From the NCBI RefSeq assembly GCF_030817215.1, contig NZ_JAUSZA010000001.1, positions 4,376,501 to 4,440,500 on the forward strand: a DNA stretch of 64,000 nucleotides, given 5' to 3'. Source of the DNA: Paenibacillus sp. V4I3. Lineage in GTDB: Bacteria; Bacillota; Bacilli; Paenibacillales; NBRC-103111. Made by a program: the position numbers and the translations under genes. The notes beneath the pieces are model-generated. The model was not told the origin of the DNA. It ran no database searches and was given only the letters and a program-made list of their open reading frames with translations. Shown here in pieces: positions 49,988-59,288 of the stretch. Every line of letters starts with the position of its first letter. Within the stretch, counting starts at the first letter, position 1.

Positions 49988-50981
49988 GCGTCTACTGAGT
50001 CTCCGTGTTAATGAGGAAGGAAGCTTTACGTTAGAAGCTTCTCTTGTATTTCCGCTGATTCTACTTTGCACGGTTACGCTTCTTTTTGTGAGCATGTATG
50101 CGTATCAGAACGTATTTGTTCAGCAGCTTGCGAGGACTGCGGCTGAGCGTCTTGCCTTTACGTGGAATAATAGCCACAAAGATTTGGTGACAGGAAACTA
50201 TAACCCCAGTGAAACAGATGGCCTTTATTGGCGACTTACACATGATAGTGTGACAGATTTATTCGGAATGCTTAGTGGTAGTGGCACTACAGAAGTCACT
50301 ATTCCCTCGGGCAGTGCTAGTGGTCACGTGGAGAATAAACTTGCCAAATCCTCAGCTTTACTACCTCAGGGAGTGACGGGAACTGTAAAATACGCCAACT
50401 ATCTTTTTGACCATCAGGTTGAGCTGAAATTGAAAAAGTCGTTTCTTATGCCGACGCAGCTAAAGAGATGGTTGGATTCTGAGCAAACAACTGGCAGGGC
50501 CGTTTCACATGTTGTGGAACCGGTTGAACTCATTCGATTAACGGATATTATACGTACGTATTTCAAAGCGATCAAAGGCCGAATATCGCCTCAACAGGCG
50601 AGAGACGCACTCGTAGAACCTATTCAATTTAACTTGTCTGGACCTAGTGTGTCTATCCAATCAGAGCGTCAAGCCGCGGCATACTTGAAATCACTGGTTG
50701 GGGGCACTGAGGTCATTTTGACGACAACATCAGGAAAAAGCAGAACGATCGATGCGCTGGATGCTCGAGGTATTGGTCATCAGGCTTTTTACAATATGAC
50801 GGAATTTCAGCTTCGTACCGAGCAGCTGCCTAAGGATATAGAGCTCCTCGATGAAAGGTCACAAGTGAAAGGCATTGTGTGGCACTTTTTCAAAAAAGAT
50901 GCTAGCGGCAAAGGAATGCCCTCTAATTCATTTCGTAAGGAGCTTGAGCGCAAAGGGATAGTTGTTGTTATCCATAATTAG
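49977..50981 (+). CDS. TadE-like pseudopilin
   Basis: A 334-residue protein with the TadE-type N-terminus: NEEGSFTLEASLVFPLILL (prepilin-like cleavage after Gly, Glu at +5 in SFTLE), a membrane helix, then a long extracytoplasmic domain without recognised fold. No start with a good ribosome binding site exists; GTG 49977, overlapping the end of flp by 11 bases, gives a sensible N-terminus and suggests coupled translation; GTG 49953 is an alternative. The TadG-like gene follows 14 bases after its stop. Confidence 0.78.
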   Translation: MRHRRLLSLRVNEEGSFTLEASLVFPLILLCTVTLLFVSMYAYQNVFVQQLARTAAERLAFTWNNSHKDLVTGNYNPSETDGLYWRLTHDSVTDLFGMLSGSGTTEVTIPSGSASGHVENKLAKSSALLPQGVTGTVKYANYLFDHQVELKLKKSFLMPTQLKRWLDSEQTTGRAVSHVVEPVELIRLTDIIRTYFKAIKGRISPQQARDALVEPIQFNLSGPSVSIQSERQAAAYLKSLVGGTEVILTTTSGKSRTIDALDARGIGHQAFYNMTEFQLRTEQLPKDIELLDERSQVKGIVWHFFKKDASGKGMPSNSFRKELERKGIVVVIHN

Positions 50982-50995
50982 AAAGGGGGGAGTTT

Positions 50996-53287
50996 TTGAG
51001 GAAATTTGTTCGTTCAGAAAGAGGTGCAGTTTCTGTCTATCTGATTCTCATTATTGTGCCGATTTTCTTATTTCAAGCTGTACTCATTGATTTCGCAAGA
51101 ATTAAGCTGGCTGAAAAAGAGACGGAATCAGCGGTCAAAGCTGCAGCGCGATCGGTTATGTCAGCTTACGATACAGAGCTGCAAGCGATGGGACTCTATG
51201 GTCTTGGCATTTCGCAGGATGAAACGGAGGCGTTATTCCGGAAGGTTTTTGCAAGTAATTTGTCAGGTCAAGTATCGCCAGGAGCATTTCATTATGTGGA
51301 TACAAGACCTGTAGAGAATGGCATGCGTGTTACCCCGGTGTACACATTGGCAAGTCATACGATTTTTGAGCGGCAGGTGCTGGAGGATATGAAGATCAAG
51401 GCTCCGATCGAGTATACACTTGAGATTACCGATAAGTTTCGGAAAAGCGGGACGAAAGCCCCTTTTCACCTTGGGTCTCAGTTTTCGAAAGAAGCGGCGG
51501 AGCTTGAGAAACTCATTGATCAAAGAGAAAGCGCGCTAGATGAAGCTTGGCAGAGCAGCGAAGAGCTGATTGAAAAAATATCGAAGTATCATGCTTATTA
51601 TCAAAAACGCATCACCGAATTAGACGAATTAGCTGCACAAATCGGCATTCATACAGCAGATGAAGTGAGAAGTGAAATCGTAGAAGTGAAGAATCAGTTG
51701 AGATCCATTCAAGATTCCATACGGGATCTGGATATGTCAATAGCAGCACTAAGCCAAGCTGGACCTGGCGCTGTGGCTGGCATACAATCCCTCGCAGCTT
51801 CTAAACAAATATTAGGATCTCAGGCACAGGTCTTAACCCAGAAGTTAAATGAGCTAGAAGCGTTGTTGCAACTGATCATTAAGTACGCAGCACTCCTAGC
51901 TGCTACGAAGCTGGAGATTCCGGCTAACGGTAGAGAAATCCAGCTATTACAGCAAACAATTGAACCAGCTCTACGACTAGCAAAGCATCGAAATGACGAG
52001 ATACGTACGAAGTTAAATGGGATAAATCAAGGTTCGGGAAGTGGAACACAAGGTGGAGCCTCTGGTGCCTATGAAGTGTTTCAAAATGTTCCTGTTATGG
52101 GTGATGATTATTTCTACAGATATCAAACAGCCATAGCCAGCATAACTGCGTTATTTACTGCGTTCCAAGAAGTTATTAATTCCGTATATCTATACACATC
52201 TGATAATACAAGCAGAGCAAACCTAGCGAATAATGCTTATTTTTCTGAATCTAGTGAATTCAATAAACAGCAAAGTATTTTGGAGAAGACAAGAATGGAC
52301 AAAAATGAGGCAACGGCAACGAATAAGCGTCAGCAAAAAAACAAGATACAAGCCGTTTTGGATCAAGCGAAACAATCAATCGGTTCTTGCAGTTTGCCGA
52401 ATACTCAGAGTAGCTACACTGAACTATACAACCGCCTTCAGGGGGATACCGGACATGAAGCGGGTGAGAAAGGATTGTACCAAAAGTATCGAGAAGCTAA
52501 TGCTCAAGATACGATAGTAGGCAGCGAGATTGCTTATGATTTAGAGAAACCAGAACCTGTAAGCTTAAAAGCGATGGGGATGCTTGAGTCGTTTAATAAC
52601 GCGGCGGAATCGATGAGAAATGAGCTATATGTGAATGAATTTGCCCTTACGAAATTTAATTACCGTACATATGGATTGGAAAAAGACCCTGCGGGTCAAC
52701 CCAAATTGTCCAATGAGCTGGTGGATCCAGGTTCGCATATGTTGGCAAATCAAGAGGTTGAGTATCTGTTATATGGATTCTCTTCCTGCGGGGCTAATAT
52801 TTCGTCCGCTTATGCTGAAATGTTTGGATTCCGGATGGCGATCCGTACAGTAGAGGCACTCCTAGATCCGAAAAAAGAGCTGCTCGGTATAGGCTCACCT
52901 TTACTCGTGCTATTGGCCGCTGCCGCGGAAGGCGCGCTGGAAGCTTTTCAAGACATGAATAAATTAACAAAAGGTGAAGCTGTAGAGTTATCTGCGAAAA
53001 TCACAACATCAGCTTTAAGTTTGACGTACAAAGACTATTTACGCATTTTTCTGCTTTTACACAGTAATAATACGAAACTTATGGCTAGAATGCAGGCACT
53101 TATCGAACTGCAAACGGGTAAGAATTTGGTTCAAGAAACGACGTATATTCAGGGAAACGGATCAAGCGAAGTGAGGTTGTGGTTTATCCCGCAAATCATG
53201 AAGCTGCTAGATGGAACTGGGTTACTGGGGTGTAAAGTACAAGGGAACCGGTGCCGGTTCAGCAGTACTTCAGCTGTAGCTTATTGA
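50996..53287 (+). CDS. Large TadG-like surface protein with coiled coil
   Basis: A 763-residue protein: RSERGAVSVYLILIIVPIFL is a pilin/TadG-like N-terminus with one membrane helix, followed by an extracytoplasmic region. The stretch from about 155 to 340 is predicted coiled coil (heptad-like Glu/Leu/Ile spacing, e.g. around ELEKLIDQRESALDEAW). A Gly/Ser loop (GSGSGTQGG, about 345) and a second helical part follow. In Tad loci such proteins are minor pilins or structural adaptors; a precise role is not known. It starts at TTG 50996 with AAAGGGGGGAG upstream. Confidence 0.8.
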   Translation: MRKFVRSERGAVSVYLILIIVPIFLFQAVLIDFARIKLAEKETESAVKAAARSVMSAYDTELQAMGLYGLGISQDETEALFRKVFASNLSGQVSPGAFHYVDTRPVENGMRVTPVYTLASHTIFERQVLEDMKIKAPIEYTLEITDKFRKSGTKAPFHLGSQFSKEAAELEKLIDQRESALDEAWQSSEELIEKISKYHAYYQKRITELDELAAQIGIHTADEVRSEIVEVKNQLRSIQDSIRDLDMSIAALSQAGPGAVAGIQSLAASKQILGSQAQVLTQKLNELEALLQLIIKYAALLAATKLEIPANGREIQLLQQTIEPALRLAKHRNDEIRTKLNGINQGSGSGTQGGASGAYEVFQNVPVMGDDYFYRYQTAIASITALFTAFQEVINSVYLYTSDNTSRANLANNAYFSESSEFNKQQSILEKTRMDKNEATATNKRQQKNKIQAVLDQAKQSIGSCSLPNTQSSYTELYNRLQGDTGHEAGEKGLYQKYREANAQDTIVGSEIAYDLEKPEPVSLKAMGMLESFNNAAESMRNELYVNEFALTKFNYRTYGLEKDPAGQPKLSNELVDPGSHMLANQEVEYLLYGFSSCGANISSAYAEMFGFRMAIRTVEALLDPKKELLGIGSPLLVLLAAAAEGALEAFQDMNKLTKGEAVELSAKITTSALSLTYKDYLRIFLLLHSNNTKLMARMQALIELQTGKNLVQETTYIQGNGSSEVRLWFIPQIMKLLDGTGLLGCKVQGNRCRFSSTSAVAY

Positions 53288-53304
53288 AGAAAAGGGGGCT
53301 GTTT

Positions 53305-53970
53305 ATGCTTAGAAAGTTTCACCATGAGCAGAAAGGTGGCATGGTGTTGGAGGCTTCTTTGGTGCTGCCCTTCTTTTTAGCTTTTGTGATTGGTCTAATC
53401 ATATGTATTCAGATTGCCGTATTAGAAATGGAGCTGCAAGCAGGGGTATCGGAGGCAACAAAGTCGGTTGCCGGTCAATTATACCCTGTACGGCTCCTTG
53501 TCCAAGAAGCCAAATTGAAATTCGATCAGAGCCACGTAGCTGAAATGATGAGTTCAGTTGTAGATCGTGTACAAACGGCTCGAGATCAAGTGAAGAACAC
53601 TGAGAATCTGGCTGATGAGTACGCCGCTTACATTCCGAATTCACTTCTGGAGCTTGTTAAATGGGAAAAAGAAAAGCGTGAATTAGGAGAGGGGAAGGCT
53701 CAAGAAGAACTGGACGAGCTTTACGAAAGTCAAGTTAAACCGCGCATTCATGCGGCTTTCACGCCGATTGTTTATGCATTTTGCAATCAAACAATCATGA
53801 AGAAAGAGAAATTTAAGGTCATTTCAGTGACCCTCCCGAGTATGGAAAGCGGTGGCGATGCCTTTTTTGGTATAGAAGCTCAAATGACCTACAAGCTTCC
53901 GCTTCCGTTTATAAGTCATACGATAATATTAAAGAAGAAGGCTGTTGAGCGGGCATGGGTAGGCGCCTAA
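53305..53970 (+). CDS. TadE/TadF-like pseudopilin
   Basis: A 221-residue protein with a prepilin-like N-terminus HEQKGGMVLEASLVLPFFLA (cleavage after Gly, Glu at +5) and a membrane helix to about 45, then a soluble, partly helical region. It resembles the product of 49977 in overall layout but not in detail. ATG 53305 follows AAAGGGGG; an ATG at 53251 lies inside the preceding gene. It is separated from the prepilin peptidase gene by 36 bases. Confidence 0.8.
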   Translation: MLRKFHHEQKGGMVLEASLVLPFFLAFVIGLIICIQIAVLEMELQAGVSEATKSVAGQLYPVRLLVQEAKLKFDQSHVAEMMSSVVDRVQTARDQVKNTENLADEYAAYIPNSLLELVKWEKEKRELGEGKAQEELDELYESQVKPRIHAAFTPIVYAFCNQTIMKKEKFKVISVTLPSMESGGDAFFGIEAQMTYKLPLPFISHTIILKKKAVERAWVGA

Positions 53971-54006
53971 GAACATTAACAGAACTTTAGGAGGGACCTT
54001 TATCCT

Positions 54007-54516
54007 TTGATTCATTTGATTTTATTTATACTGATAGCCATTGCATTTGTAATTGACGCACGTAAATCACTGATCCCAAACAAGGTTACTTTCTGTGGAA
54101 CAATGATTGGCTTCGTATTCCACGCATTTACGGAGGGTTGGAGTGGTGTGTTTTTTGCTGTGATTGGTGCAATTACTGGTTTTACGGCTCTTCTTTTGCT
54201 TTATTTTTTCGGTGCACTAGGTGCAGGTGATGTAAAGCTTTTTGCTGCAATCGGGGCGATAATGGGATTTACATTCGTCCTTCAATCGATGCTTTATGCC
54301 ATTTTATGTGCTGGCGTTATCGGACTTATCTTACTCTTTATCCGTAAACAGATGATAAAAACAGGTCATAGACTTGCTACGTGGCTAGTTTCTATTGTTG
54401 TTTGTCATGACATGGGCAGTATGCTAGGAATGAAAAATCAAAAAAACATGAAATTTCCGTTTATGTATGCAGTTGTACCGGGAGTTGCATTGACTTGGTA
54501 TTATTCGTTTTTATGA
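54007..54516 (+). CDS. tadV: Prepilin peptidase (A24, TadV/CpaA type)
   Basis: A 169-residue multi-pass aspartic peptidase that removes the leader from Flp-like and TadE-type prepilins. The two catalytic Asp residues are D17 (IDARKSLIPN) and D75 in the GxGD motif (GAGDVKLF). As is typical for TadV, the N-methylation domain of PilD is absent. The start is TTG 54007 with GGAGGG about 11 bases upstream; no nearby ATG fits. It follows the pseudopilin genes and precedes the FHA protein. Confidence 0.9.
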   Translation: MIHLILFILIAIAFVIDARKSLIPNKVTFCGTMIGFVFHAFTEGWSGVFFAVIGAITGFTALLLLYFFGALGAGDVKLFAAIGAIMGFTFVLQSMLYAILCAGVIGLILLFIRKQMIKTGHRLATWLVSIVVCHDMGSMLGMKNQKNMKFPFMYAVVPGVALTWYYSFL

Positions 54517-54529
54517 GAGAGGTGAATCC

Positions 54530-56026
54530 ATGACGCAAGAAGTATTTGGACTTCGTTATGAATTTGTATATCGACATGGTCATTATATGGTGCTGTATAA
54601 GGAAGATGGTTTGGATTCAAAGACTCTTTCAACTTTGCAGGTCAGGATGCTTGAAGCCAATGATGTACCGAACCTTCTGCCGTTAGAAATACAAGAGGTG
54701 GATTTCCGCATAAGTTTACTGTATAACTTGTCGGCTAAACGAATGCTGGCCCATGTTCTGAAGGTGGAAGGGTTGTCTAAACAACATTTTGCAAAGCTCA
54801 TGTATGCCATTGTTTGTGCCCTAGGTGAAAGTAAGAATTACATGCTTTTTGAATCAGGATACGTTTTGAAGGATAATTTCATATTCATTGGCAGTGATTG
54901 GTCGGATGTATTTCTGACTTATGTGCCGCTTGAACCTATTAATGATGAAGATTCCGTCTTCAAATCGCTTGAGTCTTTGATGAAACAACTCTCACAGAAA
55001 TTGAGCGATGATGAGAGGACCGCGGTGGTTTCCTGGATGGAAACATTATCGCGGAATCAGAGCTTGCAAGTATATAAGGAGAATCTTCTAGCGCTAATGG
55101 ACGAACAACCGCTCCTGAAAGCAGCTTCTCTGATATCTAATCATAATAATGATGAACAAGACACAGTAAAACCTCTCAACATGCAAATGCCTCCAGTAAA
55201 AGAAAATGGGTTGCCCAAGCCACTTTGGAATCGGAATGAGGGTCAGCAGCAAGTTCAGATCAATACCTCAGTAGAGGAGTTAGTGCAGCCCAATAGTGTT
55301 CCGAAAATGAAAGAAGGACAGGGAAATCCAATATCCTTTATCTCTATATCGGGGCGGTCACGAACGATAGTCCTTGCTGTAGTAATTCTGCTAACCGCGT
55401 TTCTATGGCAGAATTATTTCACCTACCCATCTACAGGTATTATGCAAATAACCGTAGGAATATCGATTTTACTCATGAATGTTTGGTTTGTTATTCGATT
55501 TTTAGGATTACCGCGCTTTCAACGATACATAAAAGGAAGCAATGGCGTTAACCTGCCCATCTTTCCGGTTGTAGAAAAGCAGCTGGATCAAAAGTTAGAA
55601 GCACTATCAATTGAGCCGACCAATATCCAAAATTATTATCAAAATTTACATATGCATACGACCTTGCTCAATCATAAGAAGCCAAACGCTACGGTTTTCC
55701 TTGGTAGACAAATGAATCAACCGTTAGGAGCCAGGATTGAGTGGCAAATTGAAGGCACTACTAAAACTGTTCCTTTGAATAACGATCATTTTACTATGGG
55801 CAGAGGCGATGCCAGTTTGAAGGTCGATTATGTTTTGGAAGAAGCGGGAGCTTCCAGGATACATGCTGAAATAATTAAGAATCAAGAGGGTTTTATGATT
55901 AAAGATACAGGTTCAACGAATGGGACCTATTTAAATGGCGAACCATTAGTTACTTATCAGTCCTACCCGTTGAAGGATGGAGACGAGATACGAATTGTGC
56001 GGCAGGAGATTAAATTTCGTTTGTAA
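54530..56026 (+). CDS. FHA-domain membrane protein of the Tad locus
   Basis: A 498-residue protein in three parts. An N-terminal domain of about 190 residues starts LRYEFVYRHGHYMVLYKEDG and resembles the DUF6382-type region found in many Firmicutes FHA proteins. One or two membrane segments lie at about 280-325. The C-terminal FHA domain (about 415-498) has MGRGDAS, SRIHAEI and DTGSTNGTYLNGE, the phospho-threonine-binding residues Arg, Ser, His and Asn. It should recognise a phosphorylated partner, and the Ser/Thr kinase at 43106 is the obvious candidate writer. GAGAGGTG precedes the ATG. Last gene of the Tad cluster. Confidence 0.88.
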   Translation: MTQEVFGLRYEFVYRHGHYMVLYKEDGLDSKTLSTLQVRMLEANDVPNLLPLEIQEVDFRISLLYNLSAKRMLAHVLKVEGLSKQHFAKLMYAIVCALGESKNYMLFESGYVLKDNFIFIGSDWSDVFLTYVPLEPINDEDSVFKSLESLMKQLSQKLSDDERTAVVSWMETLSRNQSLQVYKENLLALMDEQPLLKAASLISNHNNDEQDTVKPLNMQMPPVKENGLPKPLWNRNEGQQQVQINTSVEELVQPNSVPKMKEGQGNPISFISISGRSRTIVLAVVILLTAFLWQNYFTYPSTGIMQITVGISILLMNVWFVIRFLGLPRFQRYIKGSNGVNLPIFPVVEKQLDQKLEALSIEPTNIQNYYQNLHMHTTLLNHKKPNATVFLGRQMNQPLGARIEWQIEGTTKTVPLNNDHFTMGRGDASLKVDYVLEEAGASRIHAEIIKNQEGFMIKDTGSTNGTYLNGEPLVTYQSYPLKDGDEIRIVRQEIKFRL

Positions 56027-56063
56027 AAGTTAAAACAAAGTTACTAACATTTGGCTTGATCTG

Positions 56064-56086
56064 CGACGTCCCATGGGACGTTTTTC
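56064..56086 (+). terminator. Intrinsic terminator after the Tad cluster
   Basis: ACGTCC-CATG-GGACGT, a tight 6-base stem, followed by TTTTT. Confidence 0.78.
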
Positions 56087-56226
56087 TGCATAGTTTTGTA
56101 TAAAAGCTAATGAATACGCTTCCCAGATGAATTTACCTATTCCTGTCTTGCATGAGCAGTGTTATAATAAGAAGTCGCGAGTATGAGCGATTATCTTCGA
56201 AATAGACAGGAGTTTGGAATTACGAG

Positions 56227-57783
56227 ATGAGTCTTTTGACAATTGAAGATTTAAGCCATAGCTTTGGAGATCGTACGTTATTTAAAAATGTATCCTTTCG
56301 ACTGCTCGCTGGAGAGCGTGTTGGTATTGTTGGAGCTAATGGTGTGGGGAAATCCACGTTAATGAATATATTGACCGGGAAAGTTCTAAAAGATACAGGT
56401 AAGGTTGAATGGACGCCGCGCGTTCATTACGGATATTTGGACCAGCATTCCGTGTTAGAACCGGGCAAAACCATTCGCGACATTCTGCGCGATGCTTTCC
56501 TTCCTCTCTTTGAAGCGGAGAAGGAGATGATGGCGATTACCGAGAAAATGGGTGATGCCACACCGGAAGAGCTTGAGGTTCTTCTGGAGCAAATGGGCGA
56601 AATTCAAGAGCGTTTGGATATCGGCGGTTTCTATATGCTGGATGTGAAAATCGAAGAAATGGGTAACGGTCTTGGCCTTAATGCCATTGGTTTAGACCGT
56701 GATGTTACTTCCCTTAGTGGTGGACAACGGACGAAAGTTCTTTTGGCTAAATTGCTCCTGGAGAAACCGACTGTTCTTCTTTTGGATGAGCCAACCAACT
56801 ATTTGGACGTTGAGCATATTGAATGGTTGAAAATGTACCTTAAAGATTATCCGTTTGCCTTTATGTTGATTTCACATGACACTGAATTCATGAATGAAGT
56901 CGTTAACGTGGTATACCACTTGGAATTCACGAAGCTGACACGTTATACGGCGAATTACGAGAAATTTCTGGATATGGCTGAAATGAACAAAACACAGCAT
57001 ATTGACGCTTATGAAAAGCAGCAAGAGTACATTAAAAAACAGGAAGATTTCATCGCGCGTAATAAAGCGCGGGCGTCAACTTCAACCCGTGCCAAGAGCC
57101 GGGAGAAACAACTTGATAAGATTGACCGAATTGAGCGTCCAGAGACGGCTATGAAGCCGACTTTTGTGTTCAAAGAATCACGCTCAAGCAGCAGAGTTGT
57201 TTTTGAGGCGGAAAACTTGGAAATCGGTTATGATCGTCCTCTTTTACCGAAGATGAATGTAACGATTGAGCGCGGCGAGAAAATTGCTATTGTCGGATGC
57301 AACGGTGTAGGTAAATCTACACTTCTCAAAACGATTCTTGGTAAGCTGGAGCCTTTCAACGGTAAAACGTACCGTGGAGACTACTTGAGTCCTGCCTATT
57401 TCGAACAAGAGATTAAAGCTCCGAATATGACACCGATCGATGACGTATGGAACGAGTTCTCTTCGATGACTCAAAATGAGGTCAGAGGGGCACTTGCAAG
57501 GGTAGGGCTCAAAAATGAGCACATCACACGTGCTATGAGTAAGCTTAGCGGTGGTGAACAATCGAAAGTAAGGCTTTGTAAACTTCTTATGAGAGAAAGC
57601 AACTGGTTGTTGTTCGATGAGCCTACGAACCATTTGGACGTTGTTGCCAAAGAAGAGCTTCAAAGGGCTTTGAAAGAATATAAAGGTACCGTCCTGCTCG
57701 TGTGTCACGAACCTGAATTTTATGAAGGTTGGGTAACAAGAGTGTGGGATGTTGAAGAATGGTCTGCAAAAGTAACCAATTAG
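56227..57783 (+). CDS. yfmM: ABC-F translation factor, YfmM type
   Basis: A 518-residue soluble twin-ABC protein acting on ribosomes. First cassette: Walker A GANGVGKST, signature SLSGGQRTK, Walker B LLLDEPTNYLD. Second cassette: GCNGVGKST, KLSGGEQSK, LLFDEPTNHLD. The linker (about 240-320) is rich in Lys/Arg and contains the NKARASTSTRAKSREKQLDK stretch typical of the P-site-tRNA-interaction motif. It matches B. subtilis YfmM over its whole length. An AGGAG lies about 14 bases before the ATG. The Dabb gene follows 13 bases later. Confidence 0.93.
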   Translation: MSLLTIEDLSHSFGDRTLFKNVSFRLLAGERVGIVGANGVGKSTLMNILTGKVLKDTGKVEWTPRVHYGYLDQHSVLEPGKTIRDILRDAFLPLFEAEKEMMAITEKMGDATPEELEVLLEQMGEIQERLDIGGFYMLDVKIEEMGNGLGLNAIGLDRDVTSLSGGQRTKVLLAKLLLEKPTVLLLDEPTNYLDVEHIEWLKMYLKDYPFAFMLISHDTEFMNEVVNVVYHLEFTKLTRYTANYEKFLDMAEMNKTQHIDAYEKQQEYIKKQEDFIARNKARASTSTRAKSREKQLDKIDRIERPETAMKPTFVFKESRSSSRVVFEAENLEIGYDRPLLPKMNVTIERGEKIAIVGCNGVGKSTLLKTILGKLEPFNGKTYRGDYLSPAYFEQEIKAPNMTPIDDVWNEFSSMTQNEVRGALARVGLKNEHITRAMSKLSGGEQSKVRLCKLLMRESNWLLFDEPTNHLDVVAKEELQRALKEYKGTVLLVCHEPEFYEGWVTRVWDVEEWSAKVTN

Positions 57784-57796
57784 GGGGAAATCATTC

Positions 57797-58087
57797 ATGT
57801 TAACTCACGTTGTGTTTTTTAAGCTCAAAGATCGCAGTCCAGAAGCAGTTGAAGTAACAAAGGCTGTACTTACGAACATGGAAGGTAAAATTCCGGTCCT
57901 GCGGTATATTGAGGTTGGGACCGACATTTTGCATCTGGAACGTTCGTATGATATTGCTTTGATTACCAAATTTGATTCTTTAGAGGATCTCAAGGTGTAT
58001 GACACTCATCCCGTTCATGAAGAAGTGAAAGCCCATATGAAGACAGTCCTTGATGGAACGTCCATTTGCGTTGATTTTGTAAGCTAA
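57797..58087 (+). CDS. Dabb (stress-response A/B barrel) protein
   Basis: A 96-residue dimeric alpha/beta-barrel protein: start MLTHVVFFKLKDRSPE, middle SYDIALITKFDSLEDLKVY, end HPVHEEVKAHM, all in the Dabb pattern. Functions in the family range from aldolase- or cyclase-like catalysis to unknown stress roles; none can be assigned here. GGGGGAA precedes the ATG. It is 13 bases downstream of yfmM. Confidence 0.9.
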   Translation: MLTHVVFFKLKDRSPEAVEVTKAVLTNMEGKIPVLRYIEVGTDILHLERSYDIALITKFDSLEDLKVYDTHPVHEEVKAHMKTVLDGTSICVDFVS

Positions 58088-58110
58088 TCTAGTTTGAAAA
58101 ACATAGGGGA

Positions 58111-58191
58111 ACAGTGTAGTATCACTAGAAGAGACTTGTTTGTGACTTGTGTCATCAACTTGTGTATGAATCCTAGGCTGCACTGTTTTTT
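58111..58191 (+). other. Possible long-range hairpin with T-run after the Dabb gene
   Basis: ACAGTGTAG (58111-58119) can pair with CTGCACTGT (58178-58186), followed by six T. Between the arms are three ACTTGT repeats. It may be a terminator with a large apical structure or a small structured RNA. Confidence 0.4.
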
Positions 58192-58238
58192 ATGTCTTTA
58201 GAGGAAATCTAATAATATAGAAAAGGGAGGAATCCCGA

Positions 58239-59288
58239 GTGAAAACAAACTTAAATAAAGCTTATATGACAGAAATTCTAGAGCTGTTGCTGCGGACTCC
58301 AAGTCCAACTGGTTACACGCATCACGTTATGCAAAAAGTTGAACAAGAAGTGAATAAGCTCGGATTCGAGCTTACATATACGAATAAGGGCTGCGGCATT
58401 GTAACGATCCCTGGTACCAGCCAAGACCGTGTCATTGGTATTTCTGCTCACGTGGATACACTCGGTGCTATGGTGCGTTCGATCAAAGAAAATGGCACTT
58501 TGAAAATTACTTCATTGGGCGGCTTTATGATGGGCGCTATTGAAAATGAATACGTTCAAATTCATACGCGTGATGAACGCGTTTATGATGGGACTATTCT
58601 GACGTCGAGACCATCTGTGCACGTATATGAAGACGCCAGAGAGTACAAACGGGATGAAGCCAATATGGAAGTACGTATTGATGAGCTTGTGAAGTCCAAA
58701 AAAGAGGTTCAGGATCTTGGCATTCGAGTGGGGGATTATATTTCGTTCGATCCGCGTGTACAAGTGAAGGAAAATGGCTTCGTGAAGTCGCGTCATTTGG
58801 ATGATAAAGCGAGTGTTGCTTCCTTATTTGGGCTTTTAAAACTGATCAAAGATGAGGGCTTGAAGCCTGAATTTACGATCAAGCTGTTCTTCTCCAATTA
58901 TGAAGAGGTAGGTCATGGTTCTTCCTTTATTCCTGAAGATATTACGGATTTTATTGCCGTGGATATGGGTGCTCTTGGTGATGATTTGAGTGGAAGCGAG
59001 CGCGATGTATCGATTTGCGCGAAGGATTCCTCGGGTCCTTATGATTATCAGATGACTTCGAAAATGATTGAGCTAGCCGAGAAACTGGAAATCGGTTATG
59101 CCGTTGATATTTATCCGCGATACGGTTCTGATGCATCTGCCGCGCTTAGAGGTGGACGCGATATTCGTGCTGCGTTGGTGGGACCTGGCGTTCATGCGTC
59201 ACATAGCATGGAGAGAACGCATATGGATGCTGTAGTGAATACAGCAGCCCTTCTTGCGGCTTATATCATGGAGCCGGTCCGCGCATGA
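58239..59288 (+). CDS. M42-family glutamyl/deblocking aminopeptidase
   Basis: A 349-residue di-metal aminopeptidase of family M42, forming large cytoplasmic tetrahedral complexes. Metal and catalytic residues are in ISAHVDTLG (His, Asp), HLDDKASVAS (Asp), NYEEVGHGSS (Glu-Glu), AVDMGALG (Asp) and the late HASHSMERTHMD (His). All are present. It starts with GTG 58239, AAAGGGAGG 8 bases upstream. Its last codons overlap the yfmR ATG by 4 bases, so the two genes are coupled. Confidence 0.93.
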   Translation: MKTNLNKAYMTEILELLLRTPSPTGYTHHVMQKVEQEVNKLGFELTYTNKGCGIVTIPGTSQDRVIGISAHVDTLGAMVRSIKENGTLKITSLGGFMMGAIENEYVQIHTRDERVYDGTILTSRPSVHVYEDAREYKRDEANMEVRIDELVKSKKEVQDLGIRVGDYISFDPRVQVKENGFVKSRHLDDKASVASLFGLLKLIKDEGLKPEFTIKLFFSNYEEVGHGSSFIPEDITDFIAVDMGALGDDLSGSERDVSICAKDSSGPYDYQMTSKMIELAEKLEIGYAVDIYPRYGSDASAALRGGRDIRAALVGPGVHASHSMERTHMDAVVNTAALLAAYIMEPVRA

